This document shows positions 1 through 7,949 of a stretch of DNA of 19,984 nucleotides, piece after piece (position 1 is the stretch's first letter; each line of letters opens with the position of its first letter). The DNA is taken from positions 1-19,984 of the forward strand of contig WHUX01000546.1 of the NCBI GenBank assembly GCA_015179025.1, in the 5' to 3' direction. The DNA comes from Terfezia claveryi. Lineage: Eukaryota; Ascomycota; Pezizomycetes; Pezizales; Pezizaceae. A program made the position numbers and the translations under genes. The notes beneath the pieces were generated by a model that had not been told where the DNA came from, ran no database searches, and saw only the letters and a program-made list of their open reading frames with translations.

Positions 1-73
1 AATCAACAATAACGAGAGTCGGACGGAATCCCGTCCGACTCTCAAACCTGGCTAGGAAAGGACGGTTGTGACA
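1..73 (-). repeat. 3' LTR of the chromovirus (outer end only)
   Basis: Bases 1-73 are identical to 5557-5629. Read on the minus strand the LTR begins TGTCACAACC at base 73. The rest lies outside the window to the left. It contains the 13-bp perfect hairpin (14-26 with 31-43) also found in the other LTR. Confidence 0.95.
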
Positions 74-85
74 CTATCCCCCTTT
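74..85 (-). other. Polypurine tract for plus-strand priming
   Basis: The minus strand reads AAAGGGGGATAG directly against the first base of the 3' LTR. A purine run touching the 3' LTR is the expected plus-strand primer site of a Ty3 element. The stretch 86-224 between it and the pol stop codon is non-coding 3' leader with no other feature that I see. Confidence 0.85.
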
Positions 86-224
86 AGGCTCGGAGCTCCA
101 GCGACTAGGAGGCCTGGGCACGATAACCGGCAAAATCAACACAGGAAACAACAACAAGGTAAGGACAAAACCCCAACTCCGAAAACAAGAACATAAACAA
201 CAACAAGAATGCAAAGTCACGACC

Positions 225-397
225 TCAGTCGACTGGGCGAGGCTTCCTGGGGTATCGCTGGTGGAACAGGGTAACCAAATCCTGCGCATTCTCCAAGTCC
301 TCTGCGGGTTGCCAAGTGGCCTCTCGTCCCCTAACCACTTGACCTTATACTGAACTTGTCCATAGTGTTTCCTTGAGTCCAGTACCTCCTTAACCTC
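225..397 (-). pseudogene. Chromodomain at the C-terminus of chromovirus Pol
   Basis: This is the last Pol domain. In other chromoviruses such domains bind modified histone tails and steer integration to heterochromatin. Visible motifs are EVLDSRKHYGQVQYKVKW, then, one base out of frame, ATWQPAEDLENAQDLV, then LFHQRYPRKPRPVD and a TGA at 227-225. The YKVKWxG strand, the TWxPxEDL segment and the C-terminal helix are the chromodomain signature. One G appears lost near 321-325, shifting the frame inside the domain. A TAG at 400-398 stands just before it, where glutamate codons on both sides suggest an original TGG. Upstream, 401-560 encodes the usual Ty3 tail (HPVVHVSEIEPA, DPLPGQ, then a proline run). 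Confidence 0.85.
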
Positions 398-400
398 CTA

Positions 401-1530
401 CTCCTCTTCACTGCATCACTACTGGAGGAGGTGGGGGGTGCTTTTGCCCGGGAAGGGGATCGTCGGCGGCTGGCTCGATCTCCGAGACATGAACGACCGG
501 ATGGCGCTTGATATCCTTGGGAAACCTCAGCCGTAAGCATGAGTGCCCACAGCTGCTAACACCTCATAGGGGCCTAGAACTTGTGATCCAACTTACGAGA
601 GGGTCGTTCTGTCCGGAAGTGTCTGCTAGAGAGCCATACCTTGTCTCCTGGTTGGATTTGGGGGGGTAACCTAGACCCGTTGGCATATTCTGCTTGCCTG
701 ACCGAGCATAACCCAACTCAGTCTTCAGGGTAGAGTGGAGTTCAGAAATCTGCGTGGCGAACTCCTTGGCTGGGCATTCTCCCTGGCCTTGCGCAGAGGT
801 GCTAGGGAGTCTACGAACCGAGGGTGCCAGCTATAATTGGCCAGGAATGGGGACGTTTTCAGCGACTCGGAGAACTGGTTGTTGGCGGCAAATTCGCAGG
901 TTGCTAGCAACGAAACCCAGTTGTTCTGCTGGTAGCTGACGAAGGCCCGCAGATACTGTTCCATAATCGCATTCATCCTTTCCGATTGGCTGTCCGTCTG
1001 GGGGTGGTAAGCTGTTGACAGACGAACTTTGATCCCAGAAGTTCGCAGAAGGCTTGCCAGAATTCTGAGGTAAACTGAGGGCCACGGTCGGACACGATCG
1101 ATTCAGGGGGCCATGGTATCGGAATACATTATTGAGGTAGAGGTTGGCTAACTCCGGAGCGGAGCAGGTATCCCGGCAGGGTATAACATGCCTCATCTTC
1201 GTCAACCGATCCACCACCATCAGGATGGCATTGAATCCCGAGTCCTTCGGCAACCCAGTTACAAAGTCCATGGTCAGGTGTTGCCAGGGCCGATCCGGGA
1301 TCTCCAGGGGCTTCAAGGTTCCGTAGGGGGCATGACGAGTGGGTTTTGCACGCTTGCAGATATGGCAGTTCCGTATGTACTGTTCTACCTCCTTTCGCTG
1401 GTCGATCCATGTGTATTGTCTAGCTAGTAGTTCTAACGTCTTAGCCACTCCAGGGTGACCTGCAGCCAGGGTATCATGGTGTTCCTTGATCAGCTGCATC
1501 GCAGCTCCCCTTCAGGTATATAGAGCCGAT
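401..1530 (-). pseudogene. Integrase of the chromovirus, frameshifted
   Basis: DDE integrase that would insert the cDNA into the genome. The N-terminal zinc-binding part has the histidines of EHHDTLAAGHPG and the CHIC cysteines (about 1499-1356). The first catalytic Asp is in LTMDFVTGLP. The second lies in SDRGPQF, one frame over. The glutamate is in [13 protein letters not shown] after AYHPQTD. The core continues as EFAANNQFSES, with the Ty3 C-terminal region after it (PGDKVWL, HVSEIEPA). Single-base losses are inferred near 1500 (AA), 1106-1110 (G run on plus), 1033-1035 (C run on plus) and about 577, plus a further shift near 765-780. All catalytic residues can be found, but no one frame contains them. 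Confidence 0.9.
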
Positions 1531-1689
1531 CTAGGTGGTATAGGAGGCCGTCCTGAGTGGTGCACTCGGCTAGGGAAATCTTGGTATGACGGCGCTGTCC
1601 AGACTCCACTGCGGTAATTATATCCTTAACCAGGTCGTCCTCCGTATATGCCCGTCGTATCCGCAGAAGGAGATCTGCTCCGGGTTCGC

Positions 1690-1785
1690 TTCAGCTTCAG
1701 CATCAGCATCAACATCAGCATCAACATCAGTATCAGCCTCAGCTTCCACATCAGCCTCAGCCTCAGCTTCAGCTTCCGCAAGGGT
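1690..1785 (-). repeat. Hexanucleotide repeat encoding an Ala/acidic tract between RNase H and integrase
   Basis: An imperfect six-base repeat, (GAxGCx)n on the minus strand, encodes alternating Ala-Glu, Ala-Asp and Val-Asp pairs (for example AEAEAEADVEAEADTDVD) for about 30 residues. It sits in the linker between the RNase H and the integrase zinc-binding domain. It looks like replication-slippage expansion of a tolerant linker. The plus strand of the same bases gives a Ser/Ala/Thr-rich shadow ORF, which I do not regard as a gene. Confidence 0.8.
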
Positions 1786-1838
1786 ATTGGCCGCCAGGTC
1801 GAGATTTTCGGGTTTCAGTACCACCTGATTCTGGTACT

Positions 1839-3147
1839 TCAGCCTTTCATCCCCCCTTTAGGGAGATCTCCTGATCTCCTGGTCAGTGCATCCGGCTTAC
1901 CCCCAGCCTTTCCCGGCCGATACCTTATCTTGAAGTTAAACCGAGAGAGGAATTCCGACCTAGCCTGTCGGCGATTTAGCAATTTGGTGGTTGTGAAGTA
2001 CTCTAGGTTCTTATGGTCAGAGAGGACCTCGATAACCCCCTTTGCCGATTCCAGGTGTGGTCTCCATTCCTCGAATGCTCGCACAATGGCATTAACTCCT
2101 TATCATAGATTTCGTAATTACACTCCGCCGGGGAGTGCTTTTTGGAGAAATAGGCCACTGGGTGGAGGACTCCATCGACATACTGGGACAGGATTCCAGC
2201 GGAGACATAGTCGGAGGCGTCCGTTTCCACGATGCACTCGCTATCAGGGTCAAAATGGGCCAGGATTGGGGCTGAGCAGAAGGCTTCCTTGAGGTTCTGG
2301 AAGGCGGATTGGGCTTCTGGATTCCAGTGGAAGGCCCTTTTTGTCAGGTGTGAGCCAGCTTCTACCTTCGTTTTCGTCAAGGTCAGGGGTGCCACGATTC
2401 TTGAGTATCCCAGGATAAATCGGCGGTAGAAGTTGGCAAATCCTAGGAAGGCCTGCACATCCTTCAAATTGGCTGGGGTTTCCCACTCTTGGATTGCAGC
2501 AACTTTGGCGGGGTCCATCCTAATACCTTCCGTGGTTATGATCAAGCCCAGGTACTTCACCTCTTGGACGTGGAATTCGCATTTTTCAGGCTTAAGGTAC
2601 AGCCCAGCCTGCTCCAGCTTCTCCAGCACTTGTCGGACGTGGATCTTGTGTTCCGCTAGGGTATCCGAGTAGATGAGGATATCGTCCAGGTAGGCGGTGC
2701 AGAATACATCCAGAAAGTCCCGCAGAGTGTTTGATAAAGTGCTGAAAGGAGGCGGGGCGTTGGTTAGGCCGAAGGGCATCACATTGTACTCAAAATGGCC
2801 ATATCGCGTCCGGAAGGCAGTTTTCCACTCCTCCCCTCAGCAATTCGTACCAAGTTGTAGGCCCCTCTCAGATCCAATTTGGTGAACCCTTTGGCCTTGG
2901 AGAGCCTGGCTAATGTCTCCTGGATCAGGGGCAAGGGGTACCTGTTTTTTACCGTAATCTCATTCAGGCCGCGATAATCTACGCACAACCTAAGGGAGCC
3001 GTCCGACTTCTTCACGAACAGCACGGGGCACCGCTGGGGAGGAGCTATTGCGAATGAAGCTCTTGTTGAGGTTTTTCCTCCAGATACTTTTTTAGAGCTT
3101 CTAGTTCCATCCGGGACATCCCATAGAGAGGTCCATAAGGGGGGGTC
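1839..3147 (-). pseudogene. Reverse transcriptase and RNase H of the chromovirus, frameshifted
   Basis: The RT begins with [17 protein letters not shown] and [20 protein letters not shown] (about 3150-2965), then NRYPLPLI and [11 protein letters not shown]. The polymerase motif is [10 protein letters not shown], with YLDD at 2692-2681. After the thumb ([24 protein letters not shown]) comes a Ty3 RNase H with [15 protein letters not shown] and [10 protein letters not shown] carrying its acidic residues, ending near 1839. Small indels shift the frame near 3072-3076 (A run, one extra), 3025-3028, 2833-2836 and 2087-2091, most in mononucleotide runs. All main motifs survive, so this was a functional lineage until recently. 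Confidence 0.92.
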
Positions 3148-3993
3148 TTACCTCTTACCAGCAGGATTGTGTGGTCGTATGGTCGATGGGGGCAAGCTTC
3201 TCCGCGGCTTTCTCAGAGAACAAAACAAGTCAATGAATTCATGGTATTCACCCGGCACCATGGACTTCCATTCTTCCTTGGACCGCAGCTTATTGATTTC
3301 CAGGTTAACTTCGCAGATTGATAGAGTATGGGCTTTCAGCTTGTGCCTTCTGGTAAGGTAAGCAAAGGCCCCTGCTCCAATGAAGTTGATATCGAGGGGT
3401 TTTAGTGGGGGGGTTTCTGCCATCACCTGGCTAGGATCCTCTATCGGGGGTGGTAGGGCACATAATCCTTTAACGGCAGTCTGTGGGGCACCGCAGTGCT
3501 TCTCGCAATACCCGCTGTTAAAGTTCAAGGTGTAAGAGCCAAAGTTAACGGAGACATCATGCATTCGGAGCCAGCGGATCCCCAGGACAATGGGGTATTT
3601 GAGCTTGGTTACAAACATGGGGAGGCTTTCCGAATGGTCTCCAATGGCACTAGGTAGGCATGCGAGGTCGGTAATAGCCCCGGAAGAGATAGGTCGGCCA
3701 TCAATGACATCAAGAAGGCGGGGGGTCTTTAGCTTGGCTGTTGGTATCGAATTATTACTGACAAAGGTCTGATCAATGAAGGCTATTCCTGAAGCACCAC
3801 AATCTATGAGAGCTGATGTTACCACTGTTTTACCATTGAATTTAACAGTTATTGCTACTACAAAATGCTCGCCAAACAAGCGAGATTCGTCAACAGACAT
3901 AGATGCAGGAACAGAGAAAGACGACAAAGACAAATGACCCAGGATAGGTCCCTTGCTAGTGTCAGTGTCTATGCAAGGGACAGGGCTTTTCCC
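3148..3993 (-). pseudogene. Aspartic protease of the chromovirus (start of Pol)
   Basis: Retropepsin-type protease that would process Gag and Gag-Pol. The active-site segment is SALIDCGASGIAFID: the usual D-S/T-G has Cys in the second position. Further motifs are VIDGRPISSGAI, LPMFVTKLKYPIVLGI and WLRMHDVSVNF. The frame is open without an ATG back through PVPCIDTDTSKG to the slippery site at 3993-3987, so it is most simply made as a -1 fusion to Gag. A roughly five-base insertion near 3215-3228 and a lost base in the G run at 3188-3192 disrupt the link to RT. The open frame runs on to a stop at 3148. Confidence 0.88.
3948..3993 (-). promoter_or_regulatory. Candidate -1 ribosomal frameshift signal between gag and pol
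   Basis: On the minus strand the heptamer G GGA AAA (3993-3987) lies in the X XXY YYZ phase of the gag frame. After a 5-base spacer comes a perfect 9-bp stem, GTCCCTTGC (3981-3973) with GCAAGGGAC (3956-3948). The stem can grow by three pairs past one bulged A, because the gag stop codon TAG (3971-3969) pairs with CTA (3959-3957), leaving a 9-base loop. The -1 frame entered at the heptamer is the protease frame. All parts of a retroviral-type frameshift site are present with normal spacing. Function is inferred. Confidence 0.8.
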
Positions 3994-5102
3994 GACTCAT
4001 CCACCTCTTCAATCCTGGATTCGGAGATGGCATGGGCGGCCATCGAGCGGTTTTTGTGGAGGGGACATGCCGCGATAAAATGGTCCCCTTTTCCGCATGC
4101 AATGCACAAACCCTGAGTGCGGCGACGGTCCCTTTCCTCCTGGGTAAGACGAGGTCTACCTGCTGACAGGTCCATGGGGGCAGCCCCACCCGCTACCAGG
4201 GAGGGGTGTGCAGGCTTGTTGACTGGTGTGGGTTGTTGTTGTTGGGTGCGTGCTGTCAGAAATGGTGTACAGGGAGTCGAGGTTGGGAGTGTCTTTTAGG
4301 GGGCTCTGAGTGCCACTGTCTACTGTTCCACCCAGCTAGCTTGTTCAATAAGTCCCTCTAGGGTCTTGGTCGGTGGGCAGTAAACCAGAGCCTTTTTCAG
4401 CTCGAAGGTAAGCCCGTCTTTGAACTGATCGAGCTTGGCTTCGTCATTCCAATTGAGCTCTGCTGCTAGCCTGGAGAACTCAGCGACATAGGCTGACAGT
4501 TCGTTGTGTTTTTGCTTGAGGTCCCGCAGGGCCCTGCTGGCGATTCCTTTAGGATCTGGGTCTCCGAAGGCTCGGTCCAGGATTGCCATTAGTGCTGGGA
4601 TGTCTACCAGATCAATCCCCATGGCCTTGACGAAGGGCTGTACCTGGTCCATGGCCTTACCCTCCAGTAGGCTATAGACATATGAGAGCTGGTGGTGGAC
4701 GGTGGGGAACTTCGCCGAGTCCCCAGAGAGTTTTATCTGCACAGAGTTTTTCCATGCTCGTAGCCAGCCCCAGTCCCCATTAAACTTGGGCGGGGTGGGT
4801 AGGTCTTGTGTTTTCTGGTTTTTTGGACCATCGGTCAGGTCCAAAGCGTGAGTCAGTCTCCGGATGGTTATGCTGTCCTCTGCTGCATCTTCTCGGAGGA
4901 GGGTTATTTCATCTTCAGCTTCTCGGATTCGCCTTTCGGCTTTCTGAAGGTCCGCTCCTTGTTGTTCGCCGATGGCATAAGTATCTGTGAATATCTCGAT
5001 CATAGTTCTTCGGTATGCTGATAGTTCTGTCGGGTCTGATGGGATCGGAGTCGCCCTCCAGGCTGCAAATCTATCGGTGGGTAGTGGAATGTTCGCGGAC
5101 AT
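3969..5102 (-). pseudogene. Gag of the chromovirus with CCHC zinc knuckle, two nonsense codons
   Basis: Structural capsid/nucleocapsid protein. The likely start is the ATG at 5102 (MSANIPLPTDRFAAW); an in-frame ATG at 5207 lies inside the inferred LTR. A coiled-coil-like segment (QKAERRIREAEDEI) precedes the capsid domain (PPKFNGDWGWLRAWKNSVQ, AFGDPDPKGIASRALRDLKQ, AYVAEFSRLAAELNW, LDQFKDGL). TAG (4322-4320) and TAA (4298-4296) interrupt the frame, each one C-to-T change from a Gln codon. The same frame then continues through a Gln/Pro/Thr linker to the zinc knuckle CIACGKGDHFIAAC (CX2CX4HX4C) and stops at 3971-3969, inside the frameshift stem. Confidence 0.9.
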
Positions 5103-5133
5103 CGTACCGGTTGGTCTGAAAGATCCAACGTAG

Positions 5134-5629
5134 TGTAACGTGGGCTCTGGGAACAAGGCGACCAAGGGGTACGCCGGGGAGAAGGCAGAGGCTAGGGCAA
5201 GACACACGTAGGAACGCTACGTGTGTGACTAGGGGAAGGCTGGGACGGGGGGCAAGGGCAAGAGGCAAGAGGGGCAGAGGGCAAGGGACACGAGACACGC
5301 GGAAGCAGTTGCCGTGTGTGTCAAGGGAGGCAGCTGGGCTGCAGAGACAAGGCGAGACAAGGAGGTGCACAAGGGAGATGCACCAACGTGGAGAGAAGCA
5401 AGGCCCTGTATTGGATATACAAGACATTAGATGGGGATCCAACGAGAGGGCGGAGAGAGCAAGCTATATATACAGGCTTCCTTCCTGGCCAAGGCCACTA
5501 GAAGGAATAAGGTTCCCGAGACCCCTTATCTCGGGAATAGAGATAACAACGATATCAATCAACAATAACGAGAGTCGGACGGAATCCCGTCCGACTCTCA
5601 AACCTGGCTAGGAAAGGACGGTTGTGACA
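5134..5629 (-). repeat. 5' LTR of the chromovirus
   Basis: The outer end (TGTCACAACC at 5629) is fixed by identity with 1-73 and by the resumption of Plavaka coding at 5630. The inner end is inferred at 5134, where the minus strand reads GTTACA, giving TGTCAC/GTTACA ends (5 of 6) and an LTR of 496 bp. A TATA-like TATATATAG is at about 5475-5465 on the minus strand. Perfect hairpins are at 5202-5211/5217-5226, 5513-5521/5529-5537 and 5570-5582/5587-5599. I cannot assign a primer tRNA. The plus-strand ORF across this LTR is spurious. Confidence 0.85.
5570..5599. repeat. 13-bp perfect hairpin in the LTR (also at 14-43)
   Basis: GAGAGTCGGACGG (5570-5582) and CCGTCCGACTCTC (5587-5599) are exact reverse complements around a 4-base loop, and the same structure is at 14-43. 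It lies about 30 bases inside the LTR outer end, in U3. A regulatory or recombination role is only a guess. Confidence 0.85.
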
Positions 5630-7564
5630 ATACCAATTGCACTACTACCAATTGGCCCGAAACGAATCAACAAAATACCTAGGTATTCGGTAGAAACACA
5701 GGAAATTCAGGCATTGCAAACCATACATGATGTTTTGGCGCATTTCCTAAAACCACTATCTGACGTGAGATGTCAGAAAGGCTACGAGATGGTTTGTGCT
5801 GATGGGAACGTACGCTTATGCTTTCCTAAGCTCTTTTGTTGGCTCGCTGACTATATGGAAAATGCTACAATCCATGGTATTACAAACAACCGCTGCCTTT
5901 CTTACACAATTCCAATCGAGAAGCTTGGTGTGTATTCAGGAAGTAGTTATCTAGCTCACTTATATCAAAATTATGCCGCAGCGTATAACAATTCCGACGC
6001 TGTCAGTTTGAAAGCAAACGGCATTAAAGACATTAAAAACGCCTTGTGGTCAGTCCCAAATATAAATCCGCCTGAGCTCGTTTGAGCAGATGTTTTGCAC
6101 AATATCCTCCTGGGAGTGATAAATCATTTAATGGATTGGATACAAGGTTTTCTAGAATACTATGAGCGGATTAATGCATTTGACTATATCTGGCATCGGT
6201 TGCCTCCCTACTCCAGATTTTCAGTTCCGACCAAGGGATACCGAGTTGTTTCACAATGGTCGGGAAAGGAAATGCGGAACTTTAGTAAAGTCATTCTTGG
6301 AACATTTACCACGGCGTTGTGTCAGAAGGCTAACCAACCACGGCCCACTGGAGGTCAGGTATAGGAGTTCAACTGAGCAATTCGCTGCGTACGTAGCATC
6401 ACTGACTTCTATCTCATGACTCAGTATTCTAGTCATACGGATAAGACAGTTTCTTATTTACAAGAATATTTGCATGTGTTTCATGAAACTAAAGCTGTGT
6501 TCTTGAGGTTCCGTGCTGATAAGAAAACAAGAAAGGCTGCTGTAGAAGCACATAAGGATTTATTGAAGGAACAAGCGGGATCATTGGTTGAAGACCTCAG
6601 GGTATTGGAAAAGGTTAAGATGCATCAAGAGAATACCTTGCATCGTTGGGAATTGGTGAATGACATTTTACAAGAAGGGGTGCACTTCAATTTCCCAAAA
6701 CTCCATTTAATTTCCCATTATACGGAACAGATTCCGAAGTTTGGGGCTCTAGCTCAATATTCTATAGATATCAGTGAAGCCATACATAAAGGCCTTAAGG
6801 ATGCTTACTGTTGAAGTAATAGAGTTAATGCAATACCACAAATAGTTACTACCTATACGAGGGATCATACTTTTGCTATGAAGGACTTGATACTTAATCT
6901 ATGGAACCAGGTTAGGCAAAACAGAGATGTGACGCCAGGTGTCGGACAGGTCTACTTGAAGTTGCGGGCAAAAATTGAGTTGGGATTAATACCCAGCCTT
7001 AAGGATCTAGAGCGTGTAACTGGCTTACCAGATCTAGTGCTGACAACGCAAGCGTTTTTAAGGCAGGAAGTTAGAAGCATGGATTCCAACCCTACAGGGC
7101 TGTTAGTTTAGGAAATTCGTTCATATGGGATGCTTCAAATTCCAGTGCACAAATTCAATAGAGAAGGGTTCATTTTGCACAATGCTAGATGCACCGAGAA
7201 GTTTCGCGGGAAGGAAAGACACGATTGGATATGGGTAAGGAGACAGTGTGCATTGGATGAGGCACCAGTAGGGATGCTGAATGGTCGAATACCAGGAGGA
7301 ATCAATGCATTGTTCAAAGTAATAACTATAGCAGGAATGGTGCACCGGTTGGCACATGTAAATCTGCTTTAATGCATTGGGTTGAATGCTGTGCAGGGCA
7401 CGGAAGGGATGGTTCGCGTTGGATTACCGATGAGTGGGGAAAGGGTTATAGTTAAGATATCACAAATAGAAGGGATTGCACATTTGATACCATTAGAGCC
7501 AGGGAAAAGTTGGTTAGTAAATAATAGAATAGACTTAGAGACGTGGAATATGATTTATGATTAG
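5630..7564 (+). pseudogene. Plavaka-type transposase (CACTA superfamily), C-terminal half, copy 1
   Basis: DDE-type transposase fragment. It begins at IPIALLPIGPKRINKIP, where the chromovirus LTR cuts it, and continues through DGNVRLCFPKLFCWLADY, ADVLHNILLGVINHLMDW, GFLEYYERINAFDYIWHRLP, SQWSGKEMRNF, AIRCVRSITDFYLMTQY and VHFNFPKLHLISHY. After SIDISEAIHKGLKDAY comes the C-terminal region NREGFILHNARCTEKFRG and WLVNNRIDLETWNMIYD. The order matches Plavaka transposases. About 645 codons stay in one frame with no indel. Internal stops TGA 6083, TAG 6362, TGA about 6374, TGA 6812, TAG 7109 and TAA 7370 are each one C-to-T step from CGA, CAG or CAA. The N-terminal half would lie beyond the left window edge. 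Confidence 0.88.
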
Positions 7565-7759
7565 GAAATAATAAACTTGTGACCAGTTGAGAGAAGAGCC
7601 ATAAAGAACATGAAGTGTCAGATGTAAAACAGGTGCCAGGCCAATATTAGGAGGGCATGTGTGGGGGCGTATAGAGGTAAGCAGAAAATGGTAACACATA
7701 GGATAGTATAAAAGTAGTTGATGCGTCCGGATATAGATTTGTTTATTTTTTCTCCTGAA

Positions 7760-7925
7760 GTTTGAGGGTGCACATGGGGTGCATGAGAGGCAGTGGAAAT
7801 TTGGTGGTGTTTGAGATGCAGAGCATATATTTTGAGGATGCGCATGGGGTGCATGAGTGGGAGCAGAAATTTTGTAGTATGAACAGGGTGCATGAGAGGC
7901 AGCAGGAATTTGGTGGTGCACCAGG
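7760..7925. repeat. Imperfect minisatellite around GGGTGCATGAG
   Basis: GGGTGCATGAG(A/T)GG followed by a GCAG-GAAATTTGGTGGTG-like stretch recurs with cores at about 7776, 7846 and 7886 (spacings about 70 and 40). It lies between the ends of the plus-strand transposase and the minus-strand gene. The stretch 7565-7759 before it holds nothing I can recognise. Confidence 0.65.
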
Positions 7926-7949
7926 TGGAACAAAACTAGTTGCTCCATC

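Larger units (their letters stand above)
1..5629 (-). mobile_element. Ty3-type chromovirus LTR retrotransposon, nearly complete
   Basis: On the minus strand the order is 5' LTR (5629 to about 5134), gag, a candidate -1 frameshift signal, protease, RT/RNase H, integrase, chromodomain, polypurine tract and the outer end of the 3' LTR, which runs off the window. Protease-RT-RNase H-integrase is the Ty3 order and the chromodomain places it among chromoviruses. It is inserted antisense into a Plavaka transposase. The 73 visible bases of the 3' LTR (1-73) match 5557-5629 exactly, which implies recent insertion. Even so, gag has two nonsense codons, a tryptophan codon before the chromodomain reads TAG, and pol has about ten small indels. 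Domain order is seen directly; present activity is unlikely if the sequence is correct. Confidence 0.93.

Noticed and set aside
1586..2292. Plus-strand ORFs with Ser/Ala/Thr or Ile/Ser repeats
   Set aside because: Shadows of the hexanucleotide repeat and RNase H coding on the minus strand.
5225..5611. Plus-strand 128-codon ORF
   Set aside because: Lies entirely within the chromovirus LTR and has low-complexity Arg/Gly content with no motif.
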